Position numbers and translations under genes: made by a program. From contig OX459099.1 in NCBI GenBank assembly GCA_949775045.1, forward strand, positions 20,628,144 to 20,692,143: a DNA stretch of 64,000 nucleotides, written 5' to 3'. The stretch comes from Metridium senile (taxonomy: Eukaryota; Cnidaria; Anthozoa; Actiniaria; Metridiidae). Under the pieces are notes generated by a model that had not been told where the DNA came from, did no database searches, and worked only from the letters and a program-made list of their open reading frames with translations. Positions within the stretch are counted from its first letter, which is position 1; the number at the start of each line of letters is the position of its first letter. Below, piece by piece: positions 9,065 through 19,800 of this stretch.

Positions 9065-11621
9065 ATGGCGGCAAGTTTGCGTCTTGTCAAACTTCATTTT
9101 GGCGTTTTAAGAAGAGGAAGTTCTGAGCTGTCTTCAATGCTCACAAGAGTGAATTCGTCTGCTATTCCATTGGTTACAACACGGTATCTCTCTACGCCAT
9201 CATCTAAAACAGATGAAATTTTACCAAAAGCAGCTGAAGAACTCCAAGTAGACGATCCCAAACCAAAGATTGTTGATCTAGCTGAGAAGCCGATCCGTTC
9301 TAAAAAAGTTCCCGCAGTCTTACCATCAAACCATGTAGCAAACTTTGAGCTTGCTTTGCAAAAGGGGAAAAACCAGGAAAATTTCATAAGTGTGCTAGAT
9401 AGTTTCAACAAGAACAATCGACCCAGAAGAGGACATATGGATTTGCTTCGAGTTTCAATGGATTTTATGGACAAATTTGGACTAGAAGGGGATCTTGAGG
9501 CCTATAATGCAATGTTGACTATTTTTCCTAGAGGAAGATTTGAAAATCGAACCCTTTTTGATGCAATATGGCCGAAAAGGCACCCGCAAGTTGACTTAGC
9601 ATTAGAAATCTTGACTAAAATGGAAGAAAATGTGGTAAAACCAAGCTTAGACACTTATGATTTGTGCGAGGAAATTTTCGGTAGAGCTAGTCAGCCGGTG
9701 CAGAAGTGTCGTCGGCTTGCATACTGGTTGACTAAACTAGAAAAGATGTTCCCTAATCCATTCCCAAAGACACTGCCTGAAGACGAAGTGGAATTAAGTC
9801 AGCTGGCCATTGCAAGGATGTCCAAGGATACAATTCCTATTATAACTTATCAGGTATATTGCTAACAGTAGTCATGGTAACAGTTTGAGTAGATAGTGGT
9901 AGAAGCAGTTGTATTGATAGGAGGAGAACATGCCGAACACTGCAAACGAAAAAGAAACACACACACACACAACACTACATCACAATATTTTTCACCACAA
10001 TACAATGACTATCACATCTTCAAAATTCACTGCACACTGCAGCTTTGGAAAAGCAAACACCACACACTGAAGACTTTTCTCTCACCGCAACACCACACTT
10101 TTAGAATTTTTTCATTGCAACACTGCAACAAATTCATCAACGCCGCTATCCCGCATGTCCCCCTTTGATAGTGATGATGGAAGCTATAGTGTTTTTGAAA
10201 ATTCCTGACAAGCATACCCCATACCCCAAATCCCTTCCCCGGGTAGAGGTAGTAATAATCATAATGATGCAACAGAAGGTTTCAAAGTACCGGTAATGCA
10301 CCTATCAATGTCTTGCCCCAACAGGGGGAGTGCGGGCAAAGTCGGGCTATTGAACATAAACTTTGCCCGCACCTGGGGCTGCTCGATGTTTTTTGACAAT
10401 ACAATACAATAATTTCTGCGTCCACAACAGTAAATATATGAGTAAGTATATGAATTTGACCTCCCCAGGATACGGGCTATTGACAAAAAGATATGAAAAA
10501 TGTCAATAGCCCCTGGGTATGCCCACACTCCCCCGTTGGAGCAAGACATTGGTAGGTGCATAATCACATTCTGTATTGTTTCAGGAGGGTCTTCAAGAAA
10601 AAGGAGTGAATTTCATTGTTGGTTCACAAACCACAGAACAAAAGTCTATACTTGAGAACTATGACATAGAAAAGCCAGTCTATGTTGAAGGGCCCTACTT
10701 TATGTGGATAAGACGTTTAAAGAAACATTACTATGTACTTAGAGGCCATGCAGTTGATGATGACAGTGCACATTATACAGACCAAGAAGGTAAAAGCACT
10801 TGATCTTCTAACCATCCTCGGGAACCCAGGGGTAATCTTCTGTCGCTCGTTTCTCGCTTCCAGAATAAATACCCCTGGGAACGTAGTCTGATGGAGCTTG
10901 TTCTGGAAGTCAAAATTCAGCTCTTTCCTGATTGGTTGACCAATGAAAATCAAGATAACCATTCAAAGAAAGTTGTTAAATAAGTTTGACTTCCGGAACA
11001 AGCTCCAACAGACAATGTTCCCAGGGGTATTTATTCTGGGAGCGAGAAACAAGCGACATAAGATTACCCCTGGGTTCCCGAGGATGTCTTCTAACATGAG
11101 AAATTCTTACTTTCCTGCCAGACAAAGTAGTATAGGGCAACTGTGGGGGTCCCAGGGACGATATTAATCTCTTAGGTAAATTTGAACACCGTCATTGGAA
11201 AAGCAGAAGGAAGTGAATAAGTGAAATACAGATACATGAGAAAATATCATATGCCCTTGGTGGGAATTGAAACCCATGGTTTCGGCTTTCTAGTCGATGT
11301 GTTAGCCACTACACCAAAAGGACGACCACACTGGATACGCAGCCAGACGAAGTAGTATAGGGAAACATATGTAACTGATTGACGTTGCTTTTATTTATTA
11401 TTCATTTGTTTGTTTGTTTATTTATTTATTTACTTTTTTTAAATATTGAAGGAACTGTACTCGCGGTGTGTATGACCAGCTCTGACGACATTCAAGACAA
11501 TCTACGACAGTGGATAGCAAATTTAGAGGAACAATCACCCAATCTGACAAAAATGAAAGTTGTTTTTAATCTAAAGCAAGAAAACCTGGAAAAGACTGAA
11601 ACATCACACTTACTTGAGTAA
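9065..11621 (+). CDS. ECSIT: ECSIT, mitochondrial complex I assembly / Toll pathway adaptor
   Basis: ECSIT works in mitochondria in complex I assembly and in the cytosol as an adaptor of Toll/BMP signalling. The exons seen are 9065-9853, 10585-10789 and 11452-11621, which join in frame to 387 residues (human 431). The first exon is long. It starts MAASLRLVKLHFGVLRRG, a basic, hydroxyl-rich presequence, then has an unconserved linker and the PPR-like ECSIT core with FPRGRFENRTLFDAIWPKRH and SYGR-like EEIFGRASQPVQKC. Exon 2 holds PVYVEGPYFMWIRR and exon 3 GTVLAVCMTSSDD, both matching family blocks. The roughly 33 residues that in mammals lie between these blocks (tyrosine/aspartate-rich, ending just before EEGPVFA) are absent. 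Their expected symmetric exon was not found in the intron 10790-11451, which is occupied by a MITE and a tRNA-like element. The start codon lies in a YY1-type context. Confidence 0.93.
10297..10560. mobile_element. TIR MITE in ECSIT intron 1
   Basis: TGCACCTATCAATGTCTTGC at the left end is mirrored by GCAAGACATTGGTAGGTGCA at the right end. Inside, two sub-hairpins contain GGGCTATTGACA-type and GCGGGCAAAG-type repeats. It ends 24 bp before exon 2, close enough to contribute to the acceptor region. Confidence 0.85.
10814..11093. mobile_element. 280-bp foldback MITE in ECSIT intron 2
   Basis: The left arm ATCCTCGGGAACCCAGGGGT and the right arm ACCCCTGGGTTCCCGAGGAT are exact inverse complements, and similarity continues about 100 bp inward. 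The centre contains GATTGGTTGACCAATGAAAA. A partial copy of the same family lies at 17541-17700. Confidence 0.9.
11119..11365 (-). mobile_element. tRNA-like SINE candidate in ECSIT intron 2
   Basis: Read on the minus strand from about 11327, TGGTGTAGTGGCTAACAC resembles a tRNA A box and GGGTTTCAATTCCCACC resembles a B box with T-loop, separated by tRNA-like distance. The anticodon stem is poor, so it is not a functional tRNA. The segment is flanked by an imperfect direct repeat: GCCAGAC, a/g, AAGTAGTATAGGG, at about 11117-11139 and 11341-11363. This is consistent with a target site duplication of about 20 bp. Confidence 0.6.
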
Positions 11622-11925
11622 CTGGATTTGGGGAAATGTAGATGGGAGGAGAGGGCAGGCTGTGAAGGTGGATGCAATGGGAATAATTAAGAACTTTGTA
11701 AATTGAAGAATTTTATATTAAAAGTTTGTGAACATCCAGGTGTGTGTAGTCTTAACATCATTTTAAAGCTATTTTTGTTTTGTTTTTGTTATTTGACTGA
11801 CTGGAAATGGGCCATACAATGCAAGGCATGCAGACAAGTGATTGTAGTGACTGCCAGTTCAACAATCTAGCATATTCCTCTTGTACATCTATAATATAAA
11901 CAAGTAGATTTGTGTTGTCTACCGA

Positions 11926-12206
11926 GGCCTTTTGCAACAACAGGTCACGTGACCCTACCCCTTTTAAATCGAGCAGCTGTGTCAGAATGAACATCAGAAA
12001 TGAAAAGAGCACCAACATTAGTAAGAAGGTGACATATCAGCTCATAAAATGTAACATGAGGGAAATGGCATTACATTTAAAATTCAATATTTTATAAGGA
12101 TTTTTATGGAAAATATGCTCTGGTGGGCAGAGCATATTCCCCATACAAATCCTTATAAAATATTGAATTTTAGGGTCATATGGCCTGTTGTTGCAAAAGG
12201 CATATT
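11926..12206. mobile_element. MITE with long central palindrome, 3-prime of ECSIT
   Basis: CCTTTTGCAACAACAGGTCA at the left and TGGCCTGTTGTTGCAAAAGG at the right are inverted. A second, nearly perfect palindrome at 12078-12171 (arms AAAATTCAATATTTTATAAG and its complement) forms the right half. The element lies between the tail-to-tail genes ECSIT and ZNF598. Confidence 0.8.
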
Positions 12207-12934
12207 GAAAAGTATTTTTCCATGCATATATCTGTATTTTACTCACATACCGAATGCATTTCAAAAAGTAGACCTTGGTGTAGTTCATGTTTCCCACCAT
12301 TCAACCTTGGCAAAAAATTGCAGGCAATAAATACTTTAGAATTTGAATACAGCCTGTGGAACTTATTAGTGTCTCAATTGTTGATGTGTTTATTCCTTTC
12401 AAAACTGCAGACTGACAGCAAATTCTAAAGAATACCGTAATATCACATGTTGAGTACCATATTTACTTGAAAAAAAATGCTGCGGTGCTTATTATTATTT
12501 TTTCTTGCTTCAAATACAGTAGTCTTGATTTTAGATTTGAGGAGACACATTCATCAACTACATGTAAATATATGAACACACATTCATCATTTTTTTCATC
12601 CTCTTTAATGCCATATTTAAGATCCATTAAAGATAATAAAATTCATACAAAATTCCAGTATTAATTCCGAGAAGATTTACAATATGAAAATGGGACAAAA
12701 ACCACAACAATAGTATATCGGGGGGAAAAAGGAAAACACTTTTACAAAGCAGTGAATAAACAAATTACAAGTATCAAAGTAAAACATATAATTCCATTAT
12801 ATTCATTATAATTTATCACCCTGGACATTTTTTAAAAACGTTAAACAGAAATCCCAAAGATTATGTTATAGAGGAATAGTAGTACTTTCATGACGGTAAT
12901 AAATTATGACAAAAAATTGAACAAAGTGTGCAAG
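12207..12934. other. Intergenic, AT-rich, no gene seen
   Basis: The stretch between the MITE and the ZNF598 stop is AT-rich and should contain the ZNF598 3-prime untranslated region on the minus strand. No conserved reading frame or RNA gene was recognised. Confidence 0.5.
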
Positions 12935-15900
12935 TTATTTCCCCCTTACCCATGCACTCTTCATGGGTTGGGTATTCGTTGGTCGATATATGTTAATAGC
13001 TCTTATTTGACGCGGTCCTGCCAAAGGAAGAGATGGAAAGTCAGCTTCGTGCCGTGTCTTGGGATCTTGCTTGACAGGTTTGACCTGTTTTGGCTGGCTG
13101 GCTGGCGTTGGCCCCCATGCTAGTTGAGGAGATGGCTGTTTAACGCCATTGCTCTGAACTGTTTTCCCGTTTTGTTTTGCCACAGCTTTTGAATCATTGT
13201 GTACAGCAAGCAGCTCTGTCTGCTTGTCAGGATCGGGAAGAAGACTCACAAGTTCATTAAAAATATAATTGAAATTACATCCAAACAACATAGTGCAGTT
13301 TGTGTAATATTCCTGTGCTGAGCAACGACCTTGTCTGAACTTTCCAGAAAGAGTTTTAAATTCGGCAAACTTTTCCTTATCATGACCTAAGAACAGTTTC
13401 ACATCTTCAATAAAACTTTGATTCCTGGATGCATTGTTTTTGCTGGCTGTTTGTATTTCCTTTTTAGGCATTTCAGTTCCCTTACTAGGCACTGGAACAG
13501 CTTTTCGAATAACAGAAGATTCATTACTAGTTTGAGTCTTGAAGGAGGGTTTAGGTGGTTCAGTTTTCTTCTGTATAGGAGGTGATTGTTTCTTAAATCC
13601 CGGAGGTGGGTTTTTAGGCTTAGTTATAATAGATGTCTCTTTTCCAATATTTCCAAATCCTGGGGGAGGTGCTTGGGCAGGTTGTGGACCATTCCCAAGA
13701 CTTGGGAAATCATCAAGACTATGAATATTCCGTCCAGGTGCTTTTGACATTGTAGGCTTGATGTGAAGGTTTTCTATGGATCCTCTAAGAGTAGGGAAGT
13801 CTTGATTGTTCAGCTGTATTTGTGCAGCGTCTTCATTTATCGTCTCTGTGTTTGTGTTTGATATAGGTGGTGAAGGTGTTCTGCTTCGGGTAGGGGCTGA
13901 GGAGTTGTCGATTGCCTTCTGTAAATTTGCTTGATCCTGTCTGCTGAAATAGAAACAAAGTAGCATTAAAAACCTTACACATTGAAACAAACAAACAATA
14001 ATATATCAAACACTTATTAAATAAGGTTAAAGCGCAAAACTGTGATGTATTTGCATTACTTTTATGCATGCTTTTTGGCTGCTAAACAAGTGTTTGCATG
14101 CCTCACGGTAAAACCAGAGTTTCTCATGGAAACATGCTGTAGAAGAAGAATGTGTATGTACACCGTACATTTATTTATAAGTGGCCACCCTTTTGTGTTT
14201 CGCACTGTAAAACTTGTAGACCTCACCATCACTAAAATCTAAAATGCATTGCCAATTTTCCTAGTCAGTGACTAATTATCTGTCAATGTTTTATAAAAAT
14301 AACAACTTTTTTAGACAGGTTGGCCCTTTTAACTATAAATATGCAATATAATCATATAGAATTTACAATATTATAGAATCAGGATTATTACTCATTAGTA
14401 CTTCTTCAATAAACAATTATTCTTGACATACCTATTGGCAGCACCAGAGCCTTTTCCTCTGGGACGCTTAGACCTTTGATCTTTTGACCTTGTCTCATCA
14501 TAATCCTGCCCAGTTATAGTTCGTCCTTGAGCGGCAGGACGTTGAGTATAAACCAAATCTACTTCCAACTGTCGCACTTGCCTCACTTGTGCTTTGGACA
14601 TTTTTTGTGAATGTTTGGAAGCACGATGAGCCTGCAAATCAATTTCTGAGCGGAAGACAGAAGTAAACTGCTCATACTTGCACATATCTTCTTCACACAA
14701 GTAGTGATCATCTCCAAAATGGTTTTTGAGGTCAGGATAGTCCACAAAGTACAACTGCTTGCCATCATTCTCACAAATATGACACCAAAAATGGTTCTTA
14801 CGAAGGTGGCGATGAAGTTCATCATCGTCAAGGAAACGATCTTCGCAAAATTTACACAGTGGGTGTCCTTTATGAGACTTATCGTCAGCGTCACCAACAC
14901 GGCGATGGGTAGCAAGCCCAGGGCGGGTATACATCTTCCACTCGTGACTGAACTTATGATGATGCTGAAGACATATATTGCAAAACAACAACTGATGTTC
15001 CTTCCTCATGTGGTCACGGAGATGTTCAAAGTGACTGTCCGGGGGACGGTTGGGGCAGAGTTTGCACTTGTGCTGAAGCAACTCCTTAACTTTATTACGG
15101 GCTTCTTTACTTGTATAACACAGGCCAAGTTTCTTGTCTACATGGCCATTGTCTAAGTCATCCTGGAGTGACGACCACTTGGCAGATCTCTTGGTAAGAA
15201 TAACCTAATGGGGAAAATTGTGTATAGAGTTTAGAAGTATTATCACCTACATAATAGTAGCAATAATAATTTAATACTTATAATCATAATCATTGCCTAC
15301 ATCATTATCACCCACACAATCATCATAAATGCCTACAATGTACGTCATCGTTATCTTGATCATCACTGATATCAACTCCATAATTATCGTCACTATCACC
15401 ATCATGTTTATTATTCCTACCATCATCATTGTCATCGTCACCATCACAATCATTTTCATCACCACCACAATCATCATCATCGTCGCCATCATGATCATCA
15501 CTATTATCATCACCACCACAATCATCATCATCGTCACCATCATGATCACTATCATCATCACCACCACAATCACCATCACCATCATATCATGATCACTATT
15601 ATCACCACCACCACAATCATCATCTCCATCATGATTATCACTATTAACATCACCACCACAATCATCACCATCATCATGATCACTATCATCACCACCACAA
15701 TCATCACCATCATCATGATCACTATCATCACCACCACAATCATCATCACCATCATGATCACTATCATCACCACCACAATCATCATTAAGATGGGTGTAAA
15801 ATGAAACATAGAAGCACCAGATAACAAAAATTATTCAAATTGTTCGCATTTTCACAGTCCATGCATACATAAAATCAATTTTAGAATAACATATGAAACC

Positions 15901-16397
15901 TAAAATGAAAGTACAAATTTTTACAATTTTTTATGGTTCTGAAAATTGCTTGTACAAGTTAATATCATAACATAACTTTTTAAGATAACACACAGACTAG
16001 TCTAGAAGTATTATTATTTGTCTTATTTGAAGGTTTATGTTTAGAAACAAAATAAATATTTTCGCCAATAAAATACAGGTAAAAGTTGATTCAATGAATT
16101 GAATGCTTCGATAAATAACAGCAGAGAACTTATTGGGCGAGCCGTGTGAATGAATTCATATATTAAACATGAAACCTAAGTATTTAAATATTATTGTGGT
16201 ATATCGAAAGGGTTTCTTACCTTATCAAGGTCAGAACGGCAGACGGCGCAGTACTTTTCTTTTCCTAGAAGTCTCATCCGAACACAGCAAACGTAGCATA
16301 TGAGATGATCGCACTGGCCAATGGCATAAAACTGGATTTCTTCACAGCAAACCACACAGGCGCTAGAGGATTCACTTCTTGAATGGTTTCTAGGCAT
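12935..16397 (-). CDS. ZNF598: E3 ubiquitin ligase ZNF598 (ribosome collision sensor)
   Basis: ZNF598 (yeast Hel2) recognises collided ribosomes and ubiquitinates 40S proteins to start ribosome-associated quality control. The minus-strand exons are 16397-16221, 15204-14432 and 13943-12935, giving about 652 residues (human 904). Exon 1 encodes a C3HC4 RING with ligands C14, C17, C29, H31, C34, C37, C50 and C53. Exon 2 encodes the zinc-finger block, recognisable from GHPLCKFCEDRFLDDDELHR, HFWCHICENDGKQLYF and SEIDLQAHRASKHS. Exon 3 encodes a disordered proline-rich region (PPPGFG and PPPGFK motifs), a conserved helical segment around FKTLSGKFRQGRCSAQEYY, and a C terminus ending WVRGK. The start is the only ATG placed before the RING. 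The exon 3 acceptor is a tandem NAGNAG. The protein is shorter than the vertebrate one mainly in the disordered part. It is head to head with UQCRC2. Confidence 0.95.
15262..15790. repeat. CAT/CAC-rich microsatellite in ZNF598 intron 1
   Basis: About 530 bp of degenerate trinucleotide repeat built on ATCATC, CACCAC and CATCATGATCACTATCATCA-like blocks. The last 250 bp form a repeat of about 45 bp. It lies just upstream, in gene sense, of the exon 2 acceptor at 15204. Confidence 0.9.
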
Positions 16398-16847
16398 CTT
16401 TGTAACAGATTAGAAGGATAAAAAACACAAATAAAGGTTTAAAACTACGGAAAAGCTCAGAGCAAAGCCTTGCTGATAAGTTACTTCAGAAGCGAGAGAA
16501 CCTCGATTATTGACGTCACGAACTATTTCACCACCGAGCGAGAACCGGAAATGACGTACTAAATTCCAATTTTTTAAAAACTAATAACTCTCGAATTATA
16601 AAATCTTCAACTCTGATAAGCCTCCATTTTATTTATAATAGTATTCTCGACAAATTTATTGAAATAAAAAACTTCATAAATGACGAAAAATGACATTTAT
16701 GATTTATGAAATATGAATTACCCATAGCTCTTTGCGTGACCTGAGCCTGCGGATCTACTAGCCAGCATTGGTCTATTTCATATTATGGTCTACGCCGGTT
16801 CGCTCTCTCTTCTTGTTGTTGAAGTTGGAACGAGAAACGGGCAGAAA
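16398..16847. promoter_or_regulatory. Shared upstream region of ZNF598 and UQCRC2 with CRE and ETS/CRE sites
   Basis: Only 450 bp separate the two start codons. TGACGTCA at 16511-16518 is a perfect cAMP-response-element palindrome. ACCGGAAATGACGTA at 16544-16558 joins an ETS/GABP core (CCGGAA) to a CRE half-site, a combination common in promoters of nuclear genes for mitochondrial and ribosomal functions. Both sites are within 165 bp of the ZNF598 start and about 290-340 bp from UQCRC2. Function is inferred from motif and position only. Confidence 0.65.
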
Positions 16848-19800
16848 ATGTTGCCTTTTAGACGAGCTGGACCTTCTGTAGTGAGGGCTTTAGGAATAGC
16901 AACCCCAAACACGGTTAGTGGATGTATTATGCTTTGTGTTTTGAAGTTTTGTTGCATATTTTTTGCGTTTTTCATGGCGATTGCTTATGTAACCTTTCTG
17001 TTGTACACGTTTGTGCATGACATTTAGTTGCTCGTTTTCATTGCAAATATCGTTGTTGCTATAGTTTAAAATGTAGAAATTATAAATTTGTTTTCAAAGG
17101 GGTACATGATCAGTTAATTTAAATATGTAGCTAAGCAATCGCTTTGATATTTTGACTAAATTTACCCGTCTACATGTAGTGATGTATTTCATGTACATTT
17201 GGCCTTGAAACCCGTTCCCCTCTGCTCAATCGAGAAAGATTCTTCTCATTAGTATTTAAAATTGTGGAACACAGATACATAATGTAGTGTATTCTATAAA
17301 ATAAAATATAATTTATTATTATTAATTTATTATTATATTCTTATTATTTCATTTTACATTGTACTATATTATCATAAATCAATGTTCTTTTCTTGCAGCA
17401 AAAGCTGTTTGCCTCAACTGCTGTGCCATTGAATGAACCTCTCTTAGATTTACAAGGACAAAGCACAGTTAGAGAACCACAACAAGTACAGGTACAGTGC
17501 TTTATATTATACACAGAAAGATGTGTAGTTTTAGGTCTACAAACATCCTCGGGAACCCAGGGGAAATCTTCTGTTGCCTGTTTCTCGCTACCAGAAAAAA
17601 TACCCCTCGGAACGTAGTCTGTTGCTGTTTCCTGATTGGTCGACCCGCTGAGGTCGACCAATGAAAATCAAGATAACCATTCAAAGGAAGTCGTTAAATA
17701 ATTGTTTGAATAATAAGTGTTTGCATAAAACATTTAAAACCTTGATTATATGTACTTACAATTTCTTACTGATTTAACAGCATATATTGCCTATTTTGGG
17801 CTCAGTTTATAACAACTTGATTAGCCCTTTTAATAAGTCTCGAAGTTTTGTTTTTTCCGCGCTTGATGTCAAATTTATTCTTTTCAATTCCTTTCATATT
17901 ATACAAATTTCAAAAGAATAAATTTGACGTCAAGCGTGGAAAACACAACACTTCGGGACTTATTAAAAGGGTCTATAGTAGTCTTAATTGGGAGTTGTAG
18001 GTGAAATATATCTAATTTAGAATGTGTTTTTACAGGTTACTACCCTAGACAATGGTCTGAAAGTAGCATCAGTTGAAACTCACGCACCAGTATCAAGAAT
18101 TGGGCTGTTCCTTGATGCAGGCAGTCGATATGAAACACAAGACAACCTTGGGGTAACTCACTTCTTACGTAGTGCTGCATTCTCTGTAAGTAAAACTCTG
18201 TTGTCATGAAAATATACATGTATGTACTATAAATTATACAATATGAGGGCTGATCTGTATGAGATTGACTGTCCACTGTATATACAGTCATTTGAAAAAA
18301 ACATTGTCGCTGACTGGCTCCGCGACTATGCGACTATTCAAAGCGGGAGTGTTGGTAAAAATCACTGAAGCAATAAATTTTTAGCACGGGCTGAAGAATA
18401 TGCTGTACATGAATGAATGTGTGCCTTTGCATTCTGTGCAAAGAAATAAACCGTTGTATAGAGCGTGGAGATATCAACAAGTAAATAGATACTTCTCCAG
18501 TTCTCATGCAAAGGATTTGTGTCATCCAAATCAATTGCCAGCGTAAATCTAATAGATACAAGGCACTTAGAGCTCAAGATGTTGATAATATATGCAGCTA
18601 ACTGTTTCAGTGATTTCTACCCATACTTCTTTTAGGTCAAGTTGTGAAGCCGGTGGGCGACAACATTTTTTCAAATGACTGTATTTCATACAGAATGGAT
18701 ATTAGTGTATAGTACTTATGAAAGTCCAACGTTAGTTCTTTTATAATTTTAATCATTAGAATTGTCAAGATAATTGTGAATCTGGCCGAGAAAATTCAAG
18801 TTGAAACAACACTAGTCACAGACATGATTTAAAATAATAGGGAACTTTAGATTTGACAATGAGTACGAGATTGAATATGAGTACAAGTTTTGAAATTGGC
18901 CTTCTGTGTGTTGTTGATGATGAATTGTAGTCCTGTGTATAGATTGAGACACCAAATGTATAAAAACATGAAGTGAAATGTAATTCAGTATCAACAATAC
19001 ACACAAGGCCAATTTTAAAACTCATACTCATACTCAATCTCGTACTCGTTGTCAAATCTAAGTTCCCTAATAATAAATGTTTTTGGAATTCCTTTGAAAA
19101 TGAATTATCTATGTTATTGATGTTGATGAGTTGTGATATAGTCCAGTAAAAATAAATACATGTATGTAAGACTGTTGAGTCTATGTTTTTGAAAAACTGA
19201 GCTGAAGTCAAACTTCACTCTGAAAATGGCTTCCACTCCAGTTGTTCAAGCATGTGACAACAACAGCAGCAGACACCCAATGTTAAGTTATTGATGTTGT
19301 ATTTTTTTTTAGAGTACAAAAGACCGTACAGCATTCAAAATTGCAAGGGAATTGGAGCAGTGTGGAGCAAGTTTAGAGTAAGGAGTATAATTGAATAATG
19401 TTTATTTAATAACTTCAATTCATGTGCATAACATAATTACAAACCTTCATATAACAAATATAAATGCTTATGATTTAAATGCAAATGTCTTTACATTACA
19501 TAGTCAACCTTGAAAATTGGAAACTGAAGGTCAATCTTGTACATTGTAGTAATAATAATAATAATAACTTTATTTAGAGTTTCCTACAAAGTCTCGAAAC
19601 TCTTACAAATACATTTAAAAATAATTTAAATATGTTAAAAAATAGATAAATATATAAATTAATTAAATTAATTAAATTAATTAGTTGTCAATCAATGATA
19701 AAAGTTCATCCTTTGTAACTGTTATAATTATTTGTTGTTATCAAAAATTACTTCATTATGATCATTGTTGTTATCCTCAATTTTATTGATCATTACTTGT

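Noticed and set aside
11238..11330. A functional tRNA gene on the minus strand
   Set aside because: A and B boxes are recognisable but the anticodon stem does not pair and the acceptor stem is poor, so a SINE or tRNA relic is more likely.
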